64,000 bases of DNA from Planctomycetota bacterium. GTDB taxonomy: Bacteria; Planctomycetota; Brocadiia; SM23-32; JAKLEA01. Both the position numbers and the translations under genes were made by a program. The notes beneath the pieces were generated by a model. It was not told the DNA's origin. It saw only the letters and a list, made by a program, of their open reading frames with translations, and did not search any database. The DNA is taken from contig JAKLEA010000005.1 of NCBI GenBank assembly GCA_022711755.1, forward strand, positions 248,001 to 312,000. Reading direction: 5' to 3'. Below, piece by piece: positions 26,222-34,578 of this stretch (positions within the stretch are counted from its first letter, which is position 1; every line of letters starts with the position of its first letter).

Positions 26222-26245
26222 GATGCTTTCGGAACAGAAAGCATC
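26222..26245. terminator. Hairpin between convergent genes
   Basis: GATGCTTTC and GAAAGCATC form a perfect 9-bp stem with loop GGAACA. It sits between the FG-GAP stop and the kinase stop and overlaps the latter. There is no T tract, so a role as a bidirectional terminator is only suggested by position. Confidence 0.35.
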
Positions 26246-29200
26246 AGCCCGGTTTTGGCGCGGCGGGTTTGCCGGCGAGTTCTGCGACGCGTTTCTGATA
26301 CGCCAGAGCAAGGGCGCTGGAAGGCGCCTCAGCCACGGCCCTGGCAGCCAAATCAATCGCCTTCGTAGCGTTACGGGCCTGGAGTTCTATCAGGGCCAGC
26401 AGGAGGTAGCTCTGCGCCATGCGGTCGCCGCGCGCCTCGCCTTCGGGCTTTGATGCCATTTCAAGAAGCTGCGCCTCGCTGACGTTGGGCGCTCCCGGTT
26501 TCCCCGCCGCAATCCTGCCCACCAGGCATGCCGTCAGGGGGGCGGGCCATTCCTTGCCGGGAGTCTCTCCGACAAGGTCGAGCATGTTGCGCGCCCGCAT
26601 ATCGCTGTCCGGATTCATGAACGCCAAAGCAAATTCGATGGTCGTGGTCGTGGCCGTGGGGCCGTTGTCTGCGGTCGAGACAAGCAAGGGGACCGCCGCC
26701 ATGGCCAGTTGGTCCCCGTCCTTCACCCCCCCTTGAGGCAGCGCCCAGGGGTTGACGGCGTCCGTGAACCGCCCCGCCGCCGCGAAAGCCCACGGCAGCA
26801 CCCATGATGAATACGAGTTCGGATCGCCCGGCGCGGCGTTCTCATGCCGTCTCACTGCGTCCGCCGCCAACAGCGCGCCCTGCGCGTCCCCGTCGAAATA
26901 GCGCGACAGGGCAAGCCACGCGAGATTCTCCGTAGACCGGTCGAAGACCGCGCACAGCGAGGCGAAGGCAAGCGCCTCCCCGTATGACCGCGCGCGGAAA
27001 AGCCCGGCTAGCGTGTTCCATTTCTCTTCCGACTTCAATGCCTCGTCACTGGCGAACCACGATTGAAGTGTTTCAGCCGGGACATCCTCGACGGCTTTGC
27101 GAATCGGCTCGGCGGCTCCCTTGCCCAACGCGGTCTGCTCAGCGGCCATCGCCAGCAGGCGGCTGCCCATGCCCTTGGTCGCGTCAAAAGATCCGGTCCT
27201 GACCATCGCTAGGACAAGCGAACCAACATCCATGGAGCTTGTGAATTCACGCAACGCCCGGCTTGAACTGCCCAAAGCGCCGAACGGGGCGGGCAGCAGG
27301 GATTGGATGCTTGTGAGCCAGAAAGCCGTGCCGGACACGACCGACCTCGGATCGGCCGGCCTCCAGAGATTCGCCTCCGCCGCCTCCACCGCCTCCTCAG
27401 CCTTTGCGCTTGTGACGAAGACCATCTTGCCCGTCGTTGACCTTCCGTAAAGAATATTCCCCCCGGGACCGAATTCGAGCGCGTAACCCGGCAACGAGAG
27501 GACCTCCCGCCGGCTGGCAACGTCCCAGATGCGAGTCCCGTCAACAGCGTATGACGCCAGCCTTGTGCCCGAGGGGTGGAACGACGGAGCAACCCCGCCG
27601 CGCGTGTGGGCAACGTGCGCGTCCCACGTGAGAACCTTGATGCCGGCCTCCAGACTGACAAGGGACAACGTGCCGTCCGACGAGCCGACCGCAAGCTGCC
27701 CCGGCTGCGGGCCGAACCTGACGACTGGGGCTGGCACGCCTTGAAGAATCTTCGCGCTTGTTCGACGCCTCAGGTCAATGACATTGACAAAATCCCTCTG
27801 CGCAGGTCCGGAAAGCCCGACCGCGACCATCCGCCCGTCCGGGGAAATGTCCATGCTGAACGCCTTGGCTGATTCCTCCCCCTTCCAGGAGAAATGCTGA
27901 ATCACTTCGCCCGTGCCGCCCCGGATCACGACCATCTTCTGGGGCAGCCTGCCGACCGCCAGCAGTATGACGGTTGCGCCGTCGGCGCTGTATTTAAGTT
28001 TTACTTGATCCTCCAATTCCTTCGGTCGCGCTGTTCCCCTCCAGAGGCCCGGAGTCGCCCAGAGCCTGGCCCCTGTGCGCATATCGCGGCACCTAAGGGA
28101 GCCGAAGGCGGTCAGATACACGATGGCGTCCCATCTCGGGGAAACCGCCCATGAAACCCAGGAGCGGGGGTCCTCCATTTCGCCCGCCTGCGCGCCTTCC
28201 GCGCCGGGAATCTCAGCGTAGGCCGTCCCGCGTGAGTCAGCGAACCGCATCTGCCTGTCAACGATCTGGCTGATGAGACACCCGCCGTCCGGAGCGAAGA
28301 ATATATCGTATGACGACGGCAGGCTTAGTATCTCGGATGACTCATCGGTCGAGTATACGCGAACCGTCTGGTCGTCTGAACAGCTTGCGAATCGCTTGCC
28401 GTCAGGGCTGAAGCACATGTCGGTGGGGTAGGAGCCGTTGTGCTCGCGCAGCCGGGTCAGAGGTTTGCCCGTCGTCGTGTCTACAACATCTATCTGCCCG
28501 GACGCCCTGGCCAGCGCGACCATTCTGCCGTTCGGGTGGGCGATCGTGCGGACGATTTTGGTCCCGACCGGAGCGTCGAAACTCCACTGCCTTGCGTCCT
28601 TTGACAACGGCAGGATATGGACGCGGCCCGTGTCCTCCGCGGCGATGATTACAGATTCGCCCCTTTTAAAGCAGAAATCGGAAATCCGAAGCTTCCACTG
28701 CGATATGGGTTGTCGCGCGCTGACGCCGACGATAGTCAGTTCGTTGAGAAGCGCCAGCTCCGACTCTCCCAGGAACGCAAGGTACCGCCCGTCGCCGGAG
28801 AACCTGGGCGGAACCGTGTCCTGAAGACGGCGCCCTATAAGCTGAAGGATATCGGCGCCTGTTGCGGTATCCCACGCCTGAAGCCCCAGCGCAAGGACGC
28901 CGAGTCCGTATGGCAACTGCGCCGCCAGCATCGAGCCGTCGTCGCTCAGGACAGCCGTCTGCGGCATCAGGCCCTTGACCAGCCATCGCCGAAGCGGAGT
29001 AAAATCCGGAAGCCTGCGAAGCTCGATGACGTTGCCCTTGGCCATTATCATTGTCCCGCCCGTGCGGCTGAAGCGCGCGGCGCAGTCCAGCCGGACGCCT
29101 TGAAGCTCCGGAACCGACCACTCCGGTCTGCCGATTTCCCTGCCTTCCTCGACGTCCCACAGGCGAACGATTCCATCCGCGCAACCTGACGCCAGAAGTT

Positions 29201-30689
29201 TGCCGTCGGGCGAGAAGCTCACGCTGTCCACCCTTTCCGCGTGGGCAAAGGTGGCAGAAAGCTTCCAGCCCCGCGTCATGCATCGGTAATTGAGATGATG
29301 CCATTCCCAGTCGCGCAATTTAGAGGGGGCCTGGCGCAGCACATCGCGGGCGGACTGGTAATCCCCGGCCAGGGACAACTGGTCCGCCCGCGCGATAGCG
29401 CTGTCATAATGCGATTTTTCCGCCTCGATTCTGGCGGAGCGCTCCTTTTCGGCCGCCTCCCTGGCCCGCGAACGCTCGGCCCGCGTCCTGACCAGCACAT
29501 AAGACAGCGCGGAAATCAGAACGATCAGGCAGAAGCTTGCCACCGCCATCAGCTTCCAATTTCGCCGCACCGACTTGCTGAAAAGGTAAATCCCGCTCGC
29601 CCCCTTGGCTTCGATGGGTTCCCCGTTCAGGTAGCGCCTTATGTCGTTGCCAAAGGATTCCGCCGTGCCGTACCGCCTCTGGCTGTCCTTCTCAAGGGCC
29701 TTCAGGACGATGGCCTCGACTTCCTTGTCAATCGCCTTGTTGATTGATCGCGGGCGCTTCGGGTCGGTGTGCTGGATGCGGTCCATGATGGTCAGCGGCC
29801 CGCCGCTCAGATCGTAGGGGAAGTCGCCGGTCAGCAGGTTGAACAGCACTACGCCCAGGGAGTAGACGTCGCTTCTCGTGTCCGCCCCGCCGGAACGTCC
29901 CTTCGACTGTTCCGGGGCCATGTAGGCCACCGTCCCCATGATTTCGCCGTCGGCCGTGATCTCGGTCGGCAACTCGAAATGCGAGATTTCATGCAACGCC
30001 TTGGCCAGCCCGAAATCGAGAATCTTCGGCTGCCCGACGGAGTCAACCAGTATGTTCCCCGGCTTGAGGTCGCGGTGAATGACGCCGCGCTGATGAGCGT
30101 AGGCCACCGCCTCGCATACCCGCGCCATAAGCTTGAGGCGCGCCCTGAGGTCAAGGCCTTTTGACTCGCAGTAGCTGTCAAGCCGCTGCCCCTCGACGTA
30201 TTCCATGCTGAAGAAGGGAACGCCCTCTGCCTCGCCGTATTCGTATATCGGCACGATGCCCGGATGCTGGAACTTAGCCATCGCCTCCGCCTCGCGCTCG
30301 AAACGGCGGCGGTCGCTGTCCGACGCCAGGACTGCCAGCCGCATCACCTTTAGCGCGACAGTTCGGCGCGGGCGCTGCTGCTCCGCCTTGTAGACAGTTC
30401 CCATGCCGCCCCGCCCCACGGTTTCAAGAATCTTGTATTTGCCGATGTATTTTCCCACGAGCGGGGATTGAATCTCTTCACGCTTCACTGACCCGGCGCG
30501 GGTTTCTTCAATAAGAATGCTTGAGCTGTCTTCAGCTGTACCGGAGACGATTATCGTATTGAGTTCCGAGAGCAGCCGCTGGCAGTCCGCGCACCTTCCG
30601 ATGTGCGATTCCAGCCACTGCCGTCTTGCGCCGGCGGTCCCTCCCCCCAGGAACTCCACCAGCTCTTCTCTTGTGACGTCGCAACCCAT
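26244..30689 (-). CDS. Receptor-like Ser/Thr protein kinase with WD40 repeats
   Basis: 1481 residues from the ATG at 30689, with GGAG 8 bases upstream; a TTG four codons earlier is the only alternative nearby. An anti-sigma-type zinc finger (His29-x3-Cys33-x2-Cys36) opens the protein. The kinase domain (about 80-345) is complete: GRGGMGTVY, ALKVM, HRDLKPGN, DFGLA, MAPEQ. A transmembrane helix at about 375-398 and a coiled coil follow, then a long WD40 region (about 480-1090) on the far side of the membrane, recognisable by units such as FSPDGKLLASGCADGIVRLWD. The last 380 residues are helical with TPR-like repeats. This layout is typical of planctomycetes. The signal and targets are unknown; the zinc finger suggests a link to sigma-factor control. 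Confidence 0.9.
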   Translation of the reverse strand: MGCDVTREELVEFLGGGTAGARRQWLESHIGRCADCQRLLSELNTIIVSGTAEDSSSILIEETRAGSVKREEIQSPLVGKYIGKYKILETVGRGGMGTVYKAEQQRPRRTVALKVMRLAVLASDSDRRRFEREAEAMAKFQHPGIVPIYEYGEAEGVPFFSMEYVEGQRLDSYCESKGLDLRARLKLMARVCEAVAYAHQRGVIHRDLKPGNILVDSVGQPKILDFGLAKALHEISHFELPTEITADGEIMGTVAYMAPEQSKGRSGGADTRSDVYSLGVVLFNLLTGDFPYDLSGGPLTIMDRIQHTDPKRPRSINKAIDKEVEAIVLKALEKDSQRRYGTAESFGNDIRRYLNGEPIEAKGASGIYLFSKSVRRNWKLMAVASFCLIVLISALSYVLVRTRAERSRAREAAEKERSARIEAEKSHYDSAIARADQLSLAGDYQSARDVLRQAPSKLRDWEWHHLNYRCMTRGWKLSATFAHAERVDSVSFSPDGKLLASGCADGIVRLWDVEEGREIGRPEWSVPELQGVRLDCAARFSRTGGTMIMAKGNVIELRRLPDFTPLRRWLVKGLMPQTAVLSDDGSMLAAQLPYGLGVLALGLQAWDTATGADILQLIGRRLQDTVPPRFSGDGRYLAFLGESELALLNELTIVGVSARQPISQWKLRISDFCFKRGESVIIAAEDTGRVHILPLSKDARQWSFDAPVGTKIVRTIAHPNGRMVALARASGQIDVVDTTTGKPLTRLREHNGSYPTDMCFSPDGKRFASCSDDQTVRVYSTDESSEILSLPSSYDIFFAPDGGCLISQIVDRQMRFADSRGTAYAEIPGAEGAQAGEMEDPRSWVSWAVSPRWDAIVYLTAFGSLRCRDMRTGARLWATPGLWRGTARPKELEDQVKLKYSADGATVILLAVGRLPQKMVVIRGGTGEVIQHFSWKGEESAKAFSMDISPDGRMVAVGLSGPAQRDFVNVIDLRRRTSAKILQGVPAPVVRFGPQPGQLAVGSSDGTLSLVSLEAGIKVLTWDAHVAHTRGGVAPSFHPSGTRLASYAVDGTRIWDVASRREVLSLPGYALEFGPGGNILYGRSTTGKMVFVTSAKAEEAVEAAEANLWRPADPRSVVSGTAFWLTSIQSLLPAPFGALGSSSRALREFTSSMDVGSLVLAMVRTGSFDATKGMGSRLLAMAAEQTALGKGAAEPIRKAVEDVPAETLQSWFASDEALKSEEKWNTLAGLFRARSYGEALAFASLCAVFDRSTENLAWLALSRYFDGDAQGALLAADAVRRHENAAPGDPNSYSSWVLPWAFAAAGRFTDAVNPWALPQGGVKDGDQLAMAAVPLLVSTADNGPTATTTTIEFALAFMNPDSDMRARNMLDLVGETPGKEWPAPLTACLVGRIAAGKPGAPNVSEAQLLEMASKPEGEARGDRMAQSYLLLALIELQARNATKAIDLAARAVAEAPSSALALAYQKRVAELAGKPAAPKPG

Positions 30690-30715
30690 TCCATGCTCCA
30701 ATTCGGGACAGTTTG

Positions 30716-30746
30716 ATTATACATCCAGAGATGGGCGTATATGCAA
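30716..30746 (-). promoter_or_regulatory. Putative promoter of the WD40 kinase gene
   Basis: On the reverse strand a perfect TATAAT (complement of 30716-30721) lies 27 bases before the ATG at 30689, with TTGCAT (complement of 30741-30746) 19 bases further up. The spacer is two bases long of optimum. Confidence 0.5.
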
Positions 30747-30835
30747 GGATAGCCTTGCCGCAGATGCGTGAAGATTCCCATGTTCCGGACAGCTCGTTCC
30801 ATCGGGCTGCCTGATTCTAATATCGTTTTCAGTAA

Positions 30836-31600
30836 TCAGGCGTTATCCGCCGCTTCGACAAAATACAGCGGATCGGCGCGCAAGGCTTTTTCCGCCTTAT
30901 CCCACATTGCGGGGCATTCGATGACGTATGCTTCCGCCGCCAGAACCCGCCCGGCGGCCAGTTCCCCCCTTCCCAGCAACTGCTCCAGTCTGTCATATCG
31001 CTGCCGTTTTCCGGCGAAGTTGTGCCGCCTGAGCCGCATCGTGAATTTGCCGCCGTCCGGGCGGGTTACGGCATGCTCAATCGTCTCGCCGAACAGGTAA
31101 GGCGGCCCGACCAGTTCTTCGACCCCGTGCATTGAGGTATTGGGGCGCAGCCCGCAGCCCAGCATCAGTATCTGCCCGCCGCAGTCGCGCAGTTTCCTGA
31201 AAGGGGATCGCGGCCCGCAGGGGGTGTCGTCCAGATGATGCTCCGCCAGAATCTCCTTCGCTGCCGGGCCTGCGCCGCTGACGGAGTGCGTGGGGCACCA
31301 ACTGCGGACGCTCCCGCGTCGCGTCCGGAAGAACTCTGGAATGAGACCGATATTCGATGGCGTCAGCAGGACGTTGAATACCGGTCTTTCCGGAGTGACG
31401 AACTCGTAGCTAAGCGATGGGATGAGGAGCGTCCCTTCCGGCCCAAGCGCTTCCAGAAGGCCGAGAATGACCGTTTCCGGACCTGCCGGCACGATGCCCA
31501 AAGCGCTCATCGAGGAATGAACCAACAGGACGCCGCCCCTTCTGACTCCGCAGCGCAGAAGGTCTCCGCTGATGCGCTTTATGGCAGTCGCCTTGTTCAC
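30836..31600 (-). CDS. AAC(3)-family acetyltransferase fold protein
   Basis: 254 residues from a GTG that overlaps the stop of the upstream esterase by 4 bases (GTGA). Family features: LLVHSSMSALGIVPAG near 24, GPEGTLLIPS near 54, the catalytic-type histidine in PTHSVSGAG near 102, and SPFRKL with LMLGCG. The family uses acetyl-CoA to acetylate an amine, the 3-amino group of 2-deoxystreptamine in the resistance enzymes; many environmental members have other substrates. Coupling to a secreted esterase argues for a metabolic or envelope role over drug resistance. Length is normal for the family. Confidence 0.82.
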   Translation of the reverse strand: MNKATAIKRISGDLLRCGVRRGGVLLVHSSMSALGIVPAGPETVILGLLEALGPEGTLLIPSLSYEFVTPERPVFNVLLTPSNIGLIPEFFRTRRGSVRSWCPTHSVSGAGPAAKEILAEHHLDDTPCGPRSPFRKLRDCGGQILMLGCGLRPNTSMHGVEELVGPPYLFGETIEHAVTRPDGGKFTMRLRRHNFAGKRQRYDRLEQLLGRGELAAGRVLAAEAYVIECPAMWDKAEKALRADPLYFVEAADNA

Positions 31601-32670
31601 TTTCCCACCGCCCTGTCCAGGAATTCGTAGGCCTGCTTTCTTATCTCCGGCGGAAAGTCGTGTTCTGCGTCGGGATGGACCGCAACGAGATGACCGTCCG
31701 CTCCGAAGAGCTTGTAGACGGGCGCGGCGGCGGCGATGCAATCCCTGACGCCTGAGACCTCGAAGTTGGCGTCGCGAGTCGGGGAGTTGGTGAAGAAACG
31801 CCGGGGCGCGAGCGCGCCGACGAGTTCCGTGAAGTCGAACGGCATCTTCTGCGGATTCTTTTCGTAGGCGCCTGCAATGCGGGGCATGTAGCCGTTATGG
31901 CTCCAGCCGGTCAAATCGCCCCCGTAGTATCTGGCGAACGAGTTGAAGCCGCAACTTGATACAACCGCCTTGATGCGCTCGTCGAATACCGAGATGAAGA
32001 TGGAATTGTGCCCGCCCAGGGAATGCCCAATGCAGACGATTTTATCTTTTGCGACTTCAGGGAGCGATTGCAGAACGTCAACCGCCCGCATGTGATTCCA
32101 GATTCCCTTCATGGTGGCGCTGGCGTAGCCCAGGGCGTAGGGATCGCATTTGTATTCGCCGTAATTCGGGTAATCCGGTGCGATTGCGACGTATCCGCGC
32201 TCGGCAAGCTCGCTCGCGTATCGGAGGTTTGGCTTCCCGCCGAGTCCCACTGGTTCATCCTTCCCGATGGAGACGGTCTGATGAAGGCAGAGAGCACCGG
32301 GGGCGCCGGCGCCCGCGCCATGCGGGATCAATACCCATGCCGTCACCCGGTCGCCCGGCTCCGAGGCGAAGGTGATCTTCCTGCGAACGTATTTTTCTTC
32401 GCGCGTCTCTTCCAGGACGCGAACGTCGGCGGGGATTCGGCGTTCGTTGCCCGGCACAGGCCCGGCGACAAGCTGGAAGTTCGCCAGGATGTGCGCCCGG
32501 CGAATCTTCCACTTTTCAATCGAATCAACCGGGATGCGCCGCCCTTCAGCGTCAAGGAAGTGAAGGAGATCGAACTTGTCTGGATACAGTGGGACTTCGC
32601 TTTCGCTCTTTGCGTTCATGGTCAGCACACCCGTCAGAATGATGAGATGGAACAGGCTGTTTGCGCGCAT
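31597..32670 (-). CDS. Secreted alpha/beta hydrolase (acetyl-ester/dienelactone hydrolase-like)
   Basis: 357 residues. A signal peptide (MRANSLFHLIILTGVLT) supports the ATG at 32670. The core shows ALCLHQTV (oxyanion strand), YVAIAPDYPNYGEYKCDP, the nucleophile elbow GHSLGGHNS, and a C-terminal DAEHDFPPE giving the catalytic histidine. Related proteins are often annotated as acetyl xylan esterase or dienelactone hydrolase. It is divergent from a glycosidase-like gene 84 bases away and coupled to the AAC(3)-type gene, so removal of ester groups from polysaccharides is a reasonable guess. Confidence 0.78.
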   Translation of the reverse strand: MRANSLFHLIILTGVLTMNAKSESEVPLYPDKFDLLHFLDAEGRRIPVDSIEKWKIRRAHILANFQLVAGPVPGNERRIPADVRVLEETREEKYVRRKITFASEPGDRVTAWVLIPHGAGAGAPGALCLHQTVSIGKDEPVGLGGKPNLRYASELAERGYVAIAPDYPNYGEYKCDPYALGYASATMKGIWNHMRAVDVLQSLPEVAKDKIVCIGHSLGGHNSIFISVFDERIKAVVSSCGFNSFARYYGGDLTGWSHNGYMPRIAGAYEKNPQKMPFDFTELVGALAPRRFFTNSPTRDANFEVSGVRDCIAAAAPVYKLFGADGHLVAVHPDAEHDFPPEIRKQAYEFLDRAVGK

Positions 32671-32754
32671 CGCTTTTTCCCGCCGGAGTTTCTGGTAGAA
32701 TAGCCTGGACGCGGCGCGTGTCAAGCTTCCCCCGCGCCGGATGGGAGTCCAGTT

Positions 32755-34551
32755 ATGACCTGTGGAATCGCGGCAATAATCCTGTGTCTCGCAGTCTCAG
32801 GAACGGATTCCGGTCCTGCCGAAGGCATGCGCGTTATCCGTCCCGCCGACACTGGCGTTGCGCTGGAGAACCCGGGCATGGGATGGGTCTTCCATTTTTA
32901 TGACAATGTCCCCGCCAATTACGGCTCCAAGCTTGCGGCGGCAGACACAATTCGGGATTTCCCCGGCCTGACGACCGTCTATCTGAGGATACCGTGGTCC
33001 TATCTTGAGCCTGAGGAGGGAAAGTTCAACTGGTCCGTGCTCGACTCACCCGCCCAGCGATGGATTTCCGAGGGCAAGAAGACGGCTTTCAGGTTTTCAT
33101 GTTCGGAATCATGGATGCGCTACGCGACCCCCGAATGGGTTCATAAGGCCGGGGCGAAGGGCTACAACTTTCTGCCCGGCAAGGGCGTGACAGATGACGG
33201 GCCGTTCTGGGAGCCTGACTACAACGATCCGGTGTTTCTTGAGAAGCATGGCCGTTTCCTTGCAGCAGCGGCGGCGCGCTATGATGGCGCTCCCGAGGTC
33301 GCGTTCATTGACGTCGGCTCCTTCGGAGTCTGGGGAGAGGGGCACACCTTCTCCAGCACCGGGCTGAAGTATTCCGCCGAGACCGTAAAGAATCACATTG
33401 ACCTTTATTGCAGGCATTTCAGCAAAACGCTGCTTGCCGCCAATGACGATTTCTCCTTCCAGGGCGATGACGTCATCCCTTACGCCCTCGGCAAGGGCAT
33501 GGCGCTCCGCGATGACAGCATCCTCGTCCAGGGAGGGAAGAACGCCTACTTTCACGCGGGAATGGCGCAATCATTCTGGCCCACTTTGCCGGTAATCCTT
33601 GAAAGCGAGCATTACGGCGGATCACGGGACCGGGGGAACTGGAAGGACGGTTCGCAATACCTGCTGGCGGTCGAGCAATACCATGCAAGTTACGTCTCGA
33701 TTCACTGGTGGCCGAGGGAGTTTCTGGATGAGAACCGCGAGCTTGTCGAGAAGATAAACAGGCGGCTCGGATACCGAATCCAACTCGTTGAGGCGTCATG
33801 GCCGGAACGGTTGCGCGTGGGAGACAAGTGGCGTTTTTCCGCAGGATGGCGCAACGCCGGAGTCGCGCCCTGCCTGCCCGGCGGCTATCCCGCCATCACG
33901 CTGAAAGACGCAAAGGGCGGCATCGCGGGGGTTTTTACGGATCAGTCGTTTGACGTCCGCGCCCTGACTGTCTCGGAACCGGACAAAGCAAAAGTCTTTG
34001 AGCAATCGGCTGAGTTCACCCTCCCGTTCAACCTTCAGGGCGGGAAATACGACTTTTTTGTGTCCATCGGAACAAAAACCGGAACCCCTCAGATTGCTCT
34101 GCCCCTGCCCGACAGCGACGGTCAGAGACGTTATCGTATCGGCAGCATCATCGTCTGCGCCGATTATGCGCTTGATGTCGGGCAGATGGTCAAAAAGGAT
34201 AAAGAATATGTCCTGCCCTTCTCATGGACGGTTCACATCCCCCTGCCCGAAGGCGCGAAACCTTTCTGCCATTTCGATTACGGCGACGCGATCGCCTTTC
34301 AAGGAATTCCCGAGACCGAATCCGCCGGGTTTTCAAAGACCGGACGCGTTGACCTTGGCTGCGCGTTCACGATTCCCGAACATGCAAAGGGGAAGGCGTT
34401 CGCAGTGCGCGCGGGGCTGTGGGTTCCCGACAGAATGGGAAAGTCGGACGAGCGGATGATTCCGGACGAAGGGCTTGGCGACCGGCGGGTTGATGTCGGC
34501 AGGCTGGAAGTCCCGGCGGACGGAGAACCGATCTTCACGCCGACAAGGTAG
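32755..34551 (+). CDS. Putative secreted glycoside hydrolase, DUF4832-like
   Basis: 598 residues with a weak N-terminal signal (MTCGIAAIILCLAVSG). It begins with an NPGMGW motif after residue 35, typical of DUF4832 proteins, and a TIM-barrel-like region with IPWSYLEPEEGKFNW, as in GH42/GH5 enzymes where a glutamate lies after strand 4. A second acidic site could be LESEHYGGS near 285. The C-terminal 230 residues are beta-sandwich-like and match the DUF4832 position. No catalytic residue can be assigned with certainty. The PQQ protein starts 27 bases after its stop. Confidence 0.65.
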   Translation: MTCGIAAIILCLAVSGTDSGPAEGMRVIRPADTGVALENPGMGWVFHFYDNVPANYGSKLAAADTIRDFPGLTTVYLRIPWSYLEPEEGKFNWSVLDSPAQRWISEGKKTAFRFSCSESWMRYATPEWVHKAGAKGYNFLPGKGVTDDGPFWEPDYNDPVFLEKHGRFLAAAAARYDGAPEVAFIDVGSFGVWGEGHTFSSTGLKYSAETVKNHIDLYCRHFSKTLLAANDDFSFQGDDVIPYALGKGMALRDDSILVQGGKNAYFHAGMAQSFWPTLPVILESEHYGGSRDRGNWKDGSQYLLAVEQYHASYVSIHWWPREFLDENRELVEKINRRLGYRIQLVEASWPERLRVGDKWRFSAGWRNAGVAPCLPGGYPAITLKDAKGGIAGVFTDQSFDVRALTVSEPDKAKVFEQSAEFTLPFNLQGGKYDFFVSIGTKTGTPQIALPLPDSDGQRRYRIGSIIVCADYALDVGQMVKKDKEYVLPFSWTVHIPLPEGAKPFCHFDYGDAIAFQGIPETESAGFSKTGRVDLGCAFTIPEHAKGKAFAVRAGLWVPDRMGKSDERMIPDEGLGDRRVDVGRLEVPADGEPIFTPTR

Positions 34552-34578
34552 TCGCAGCGTTGGCACCGGAGAATGATA

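Noticed and set aside
30836..31600. Antibiotic resistance gene
   Set aside because: The AAC(3) fold is clear, but the gene is coupled to a secreted esterase with no mobile or resistance context, and many family members act on other amines.
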